Source: Rhizobium sp. Q54
GTDB taxonomy: Bacteria > Pseudomonadota > Alphaproteobacteria > Rhizobiales > Beijerinckiaceae
DNA length: 6,975 nucleotides
Direction of reading: 5' to 3'
NCBI GenBank assembly: GCA_945901195.1
Contig: CAMDKB010000247.1
Coordinates: 1-6,975, forward strand
Part shown: piece by piece, positions 5,613 to 6,975 of the stretch
Position numbering within the stretch: position 1 is the first letter of the stretch
How the letters are laid out: each line of letters opens with the position of its first letter
Notes under the pieces: model-generated
What the model was told of the DNA's origin: nothing
The model's input: the letters and a program-made list of their open reading frames with translations, nothing else
The model's database searches: none
Translations under genes and position numbers: made by a program

Positions 5613-6875
5613 ATGACAAGCGCTTGCAACCATTTGAACGAGTCTGGCGATCAAAGACTTCCCGTCGTCGTTCTGTCGGGGTTTCTCGGGGCGGGCAAAT
5701 CGACCCTGCTGAACGAATTGATGGCCTGCCATGAATTCAGCGACAGCGCTCTGATCATCAACGAATTCGGTGAAATTTCGCTCGATCATGATTTTGTCAT
5801 GCATGGCCGCCGAGAAATGGTGGTGAGCACGACCGGATGTATCTGTTGTGTGGCGGGGAGCGATATTCGCTCATCGCTGCATGATCTGATCGGAGCGCGG
5901 CAGCAAGGAAAAATTCCCGAGTTTTCAAGGGTGATCATTGAGACCACAGGCCTTGCTGACCTCGCGCCGGTGGTCAATCAGATTGTCGCCGGAGGTTCAC
6001 CGGCTATCGGATTGCGGGACCATATTGTCGCCCGAACATTCAGGCTGGCCGGCGTCGTTACAGTTGTCGACGCCATTCATGGCGATAGTACCTTGGATCA
6101 GCATTTCGAATGCTTGAAGCAGATCGCATTCGCAGACAGACTGGTCCTTGCAAAGTCCGACATGCTGAAAGATCCAGCATCTAGGCACGACTTGGCACTT
6201 TTGAATGAGAGACTGCGAGAAATCAATCCCGCTGCCGATGTGTTTGACAGACGTGATCCAGAGTTTGATCTCACTCGCGTATTTGCGCCGCGATACTACA
6301 TCCCAAATCAATTGGGGCATGATGTAGCAGGCTGGTTGGCCGTAGATGCAATAGTGGCGAGCAGCGCGACAAATGTACATGCAGCCAAAAGGGGGGCGGG
6401 AAAAGGCAATATTCAGACTACATGTCTCGTTTCTGATCGGCCAATTTCCAGACAGAACTATCGGACATTCATGTCCCTGCTGACCTTGGCCTTGGGACCC
6501 AGTCTGTTGCGCCTGAAAGGTATCGTCGCCTTTGAAGATGATCCCGATCGCCCGACCATCATACATGCTGTCCAACATTCAGTACATCCTGAACGTCGCC
6601 TTGCGGCATGGCCATCGGACGACAAGCGATCGCGTCTTGTCGCCATCACCGTGGGCATAGATCCTGTCAAGTTTCAGGAGATGTTTCAGGAACTGACAAC
6701 ATCGAAAGAGAAGAAGTCCAGTCCGTATGCTTTCGCTGCAATCGTCGTTGCCGCTGTCGTTGTTTCTGGGGTTGTCTTGGGGAGCCTCGGCTGGGCTACG
6801 TCGTTTGCCTTGAGTGCAGGAAGATCAACCGATCCGTCATCGTGCAATTCAGCAACCTGCGCACAAATTCCATGA
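5613..6875 (+). CDS. COG0523 GTPase with C-terminal transmembrane anchor (420 aa)
   Basis: A G3E/CobW-type GTPase, clearly different from the ZigA-type one in this window. Seen: Walker A GFLGAGKST (23-31), IINEFGE (48-54), the metal motif GCICC (75-79), E110-TTG, VVDA (151-154), a degenerate G4 motif AKSD (180-183) and a CobW_C-like domain at about 265-360. After KEKK (366-369) come about 28 uninterrupted hydrophobic residues (373-400), then a 20-residue polar tail with C411 and C416. By the positive-inside rule the GTPase faces the cytoplasm and the tail the periplasm. COG0523 proteins are normally soluble, so the anchor is the odd part. The ATG at 5613 has only a weak Shine-Dalgarno (GTGGAA around 5597-5602). 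It is co-oriented with the cytochrome gene upstream and lies 16 nt before a third COG0523 gene. GC is lower than on the left of the window. Metal and client are unknown. Confidence 0.9.
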   Translation: MTSACNHLNESGDQRLPVVVLSGFLGAGKSTLLNELMACHEFSDSALIINEFGEISLDHDFVMHGRREMVVSTTGCICCVAGSDIRSSLHDLIGARQQGKIPEFSRVIIETTGLADLAPVVNQIVAGGSPAIGLRDHIVARTFRLAGVVTVVDAIHGDSTLDQHFECLKQIAFADRLVLAKSDMLKDPASRHDLALLNERLREINPAADVFDRRDPEFDLTRVFAPRYYIPNQLGHDVAGWLAVDAIVASSATNVHAAKRGAGKGNIQTTCLVSDRPISRQNYRTFMSLLTLALGPSLLRLKGIVAFEDDPDRPTIIHAVQHSVHPERRLAAWPSDDKRSRLVAITVGIDPVKFQEMFQELTTSKEKKSSPYAFAAIVVAAVVVSGVVLGSLGWATSFALSAGRSTDPSSCNSATCAQIP

Positions 6876-6891
6876 AGAGGAGAAGAAGAAC

Positions 6892-6975
6892 ATGAACCCC
6901 GCGCTTGATCAGGTTCCCGTCACGGTACTCACAGGCTATTTGGGAGCTGGAAAGACCACCCTACTGAACCGAATC
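6892..6975 (+). CDS. Third COG0523 GTPase, N-terminal fragment (cut by window edge)
   Basis: The ATG at 6892 is preceded by AGGAG (6878-6882), 9 nt upstream, and begins 16 nt after the stop of the anchored COG0523 gene. The 28 codons in the window contain VPVTVLTGYLGAGKTTLLN, the first strand and Walker A loop of a G3E GTPase (residues 8-26). The leading VTVLTGYLGAGKTT form, with Tyr in place of Phe, is common in CobW-like members. The CxCC motif and C-terminal domain lie outside the window, so the subgroup, length and metal cannot be judged. It is probably transcribed with the two genes upstream from the promoter at Zur box 2. Confidence 0.9.
   Translation, partial: MNPALDQVPVTVLTGYLGAGKTTLLNRI

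Noticed and set aside
1..6975. CRISPR array, insertion sequence, tRNA or rRNA genes
   Set aside because: No repeat-spacer pattern, transposase, terminal inverted repeats or RNA-gene sequences were seen in the window.

Overview
The window looks like a zinc-limitation (Zur) locus of an alphaproteobacterium, probably in the Hyphomicrobiales. The placement is inference. It rests on the Zur-box style (a TTATAA-centred palindrome), the moderately high GC and the protein styles. The genes are densely packed on both strands around two AT-rich Zur-type operators, which match each other at 17 of 20 positions (326-345 and 4964-4983).

Left part (1-941). A gene running off the left edge on the minus strand (1-236) looks like a DUF1826 protein, a family often seen in Zur regulons. 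It faces away from a perfect 20-bp Zur palindrome at 326-345. On the plus strand, after a leader of about 210 nt, lies a 119-residue His/Cys-rich protein built of two tandem repeats (557-916). It converges on the next operon, with a small hairpin between the two stop codons.

Middle (939-4929, minus strand). One compact operon reads from the second Zur box: a COG0523 GTPase of the ZigA type, Zur itself (4-nt ATGA overlap), phosphoribosyl-AMP cyclohydrolase HisI, a MetE C-terminal-like methionine synthase, and a class II aldolase/adducin-family protein. The last three keep recognisable zinc ligands, so the operon pairs a putative zinc chaperone and the zinc sensor with three zinc enzymes.

Right part (5010-6975, plus strand). 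From the other side of the same Zur box run a secreted class II c-type cytochrome (c556-like), a second and divergent COG0523 GTPase with a C-terminal transmembrane helix and a short Cys-containing tail, and the start of a third COG0523 GTPase cut by the window edge. GC content is visibly lower here (about 50% in two hand-counted 60-base lines, against about 65-68% in three lines from the left part).

How the parts may fit together (inference): when zinc is short, Zur leaves both boxes. The cell then makes several COG0523 chaperones, a His-rich zinc-binding protein, DUF1826 and back-up copies of zinc enzymes, and zur is expressed from its own regulated operon. The least ordinary parts are the membrane-anchored COG0523 protein with its periplasmic cytochrome neighbour, and the repeat-built His/Cys protein.
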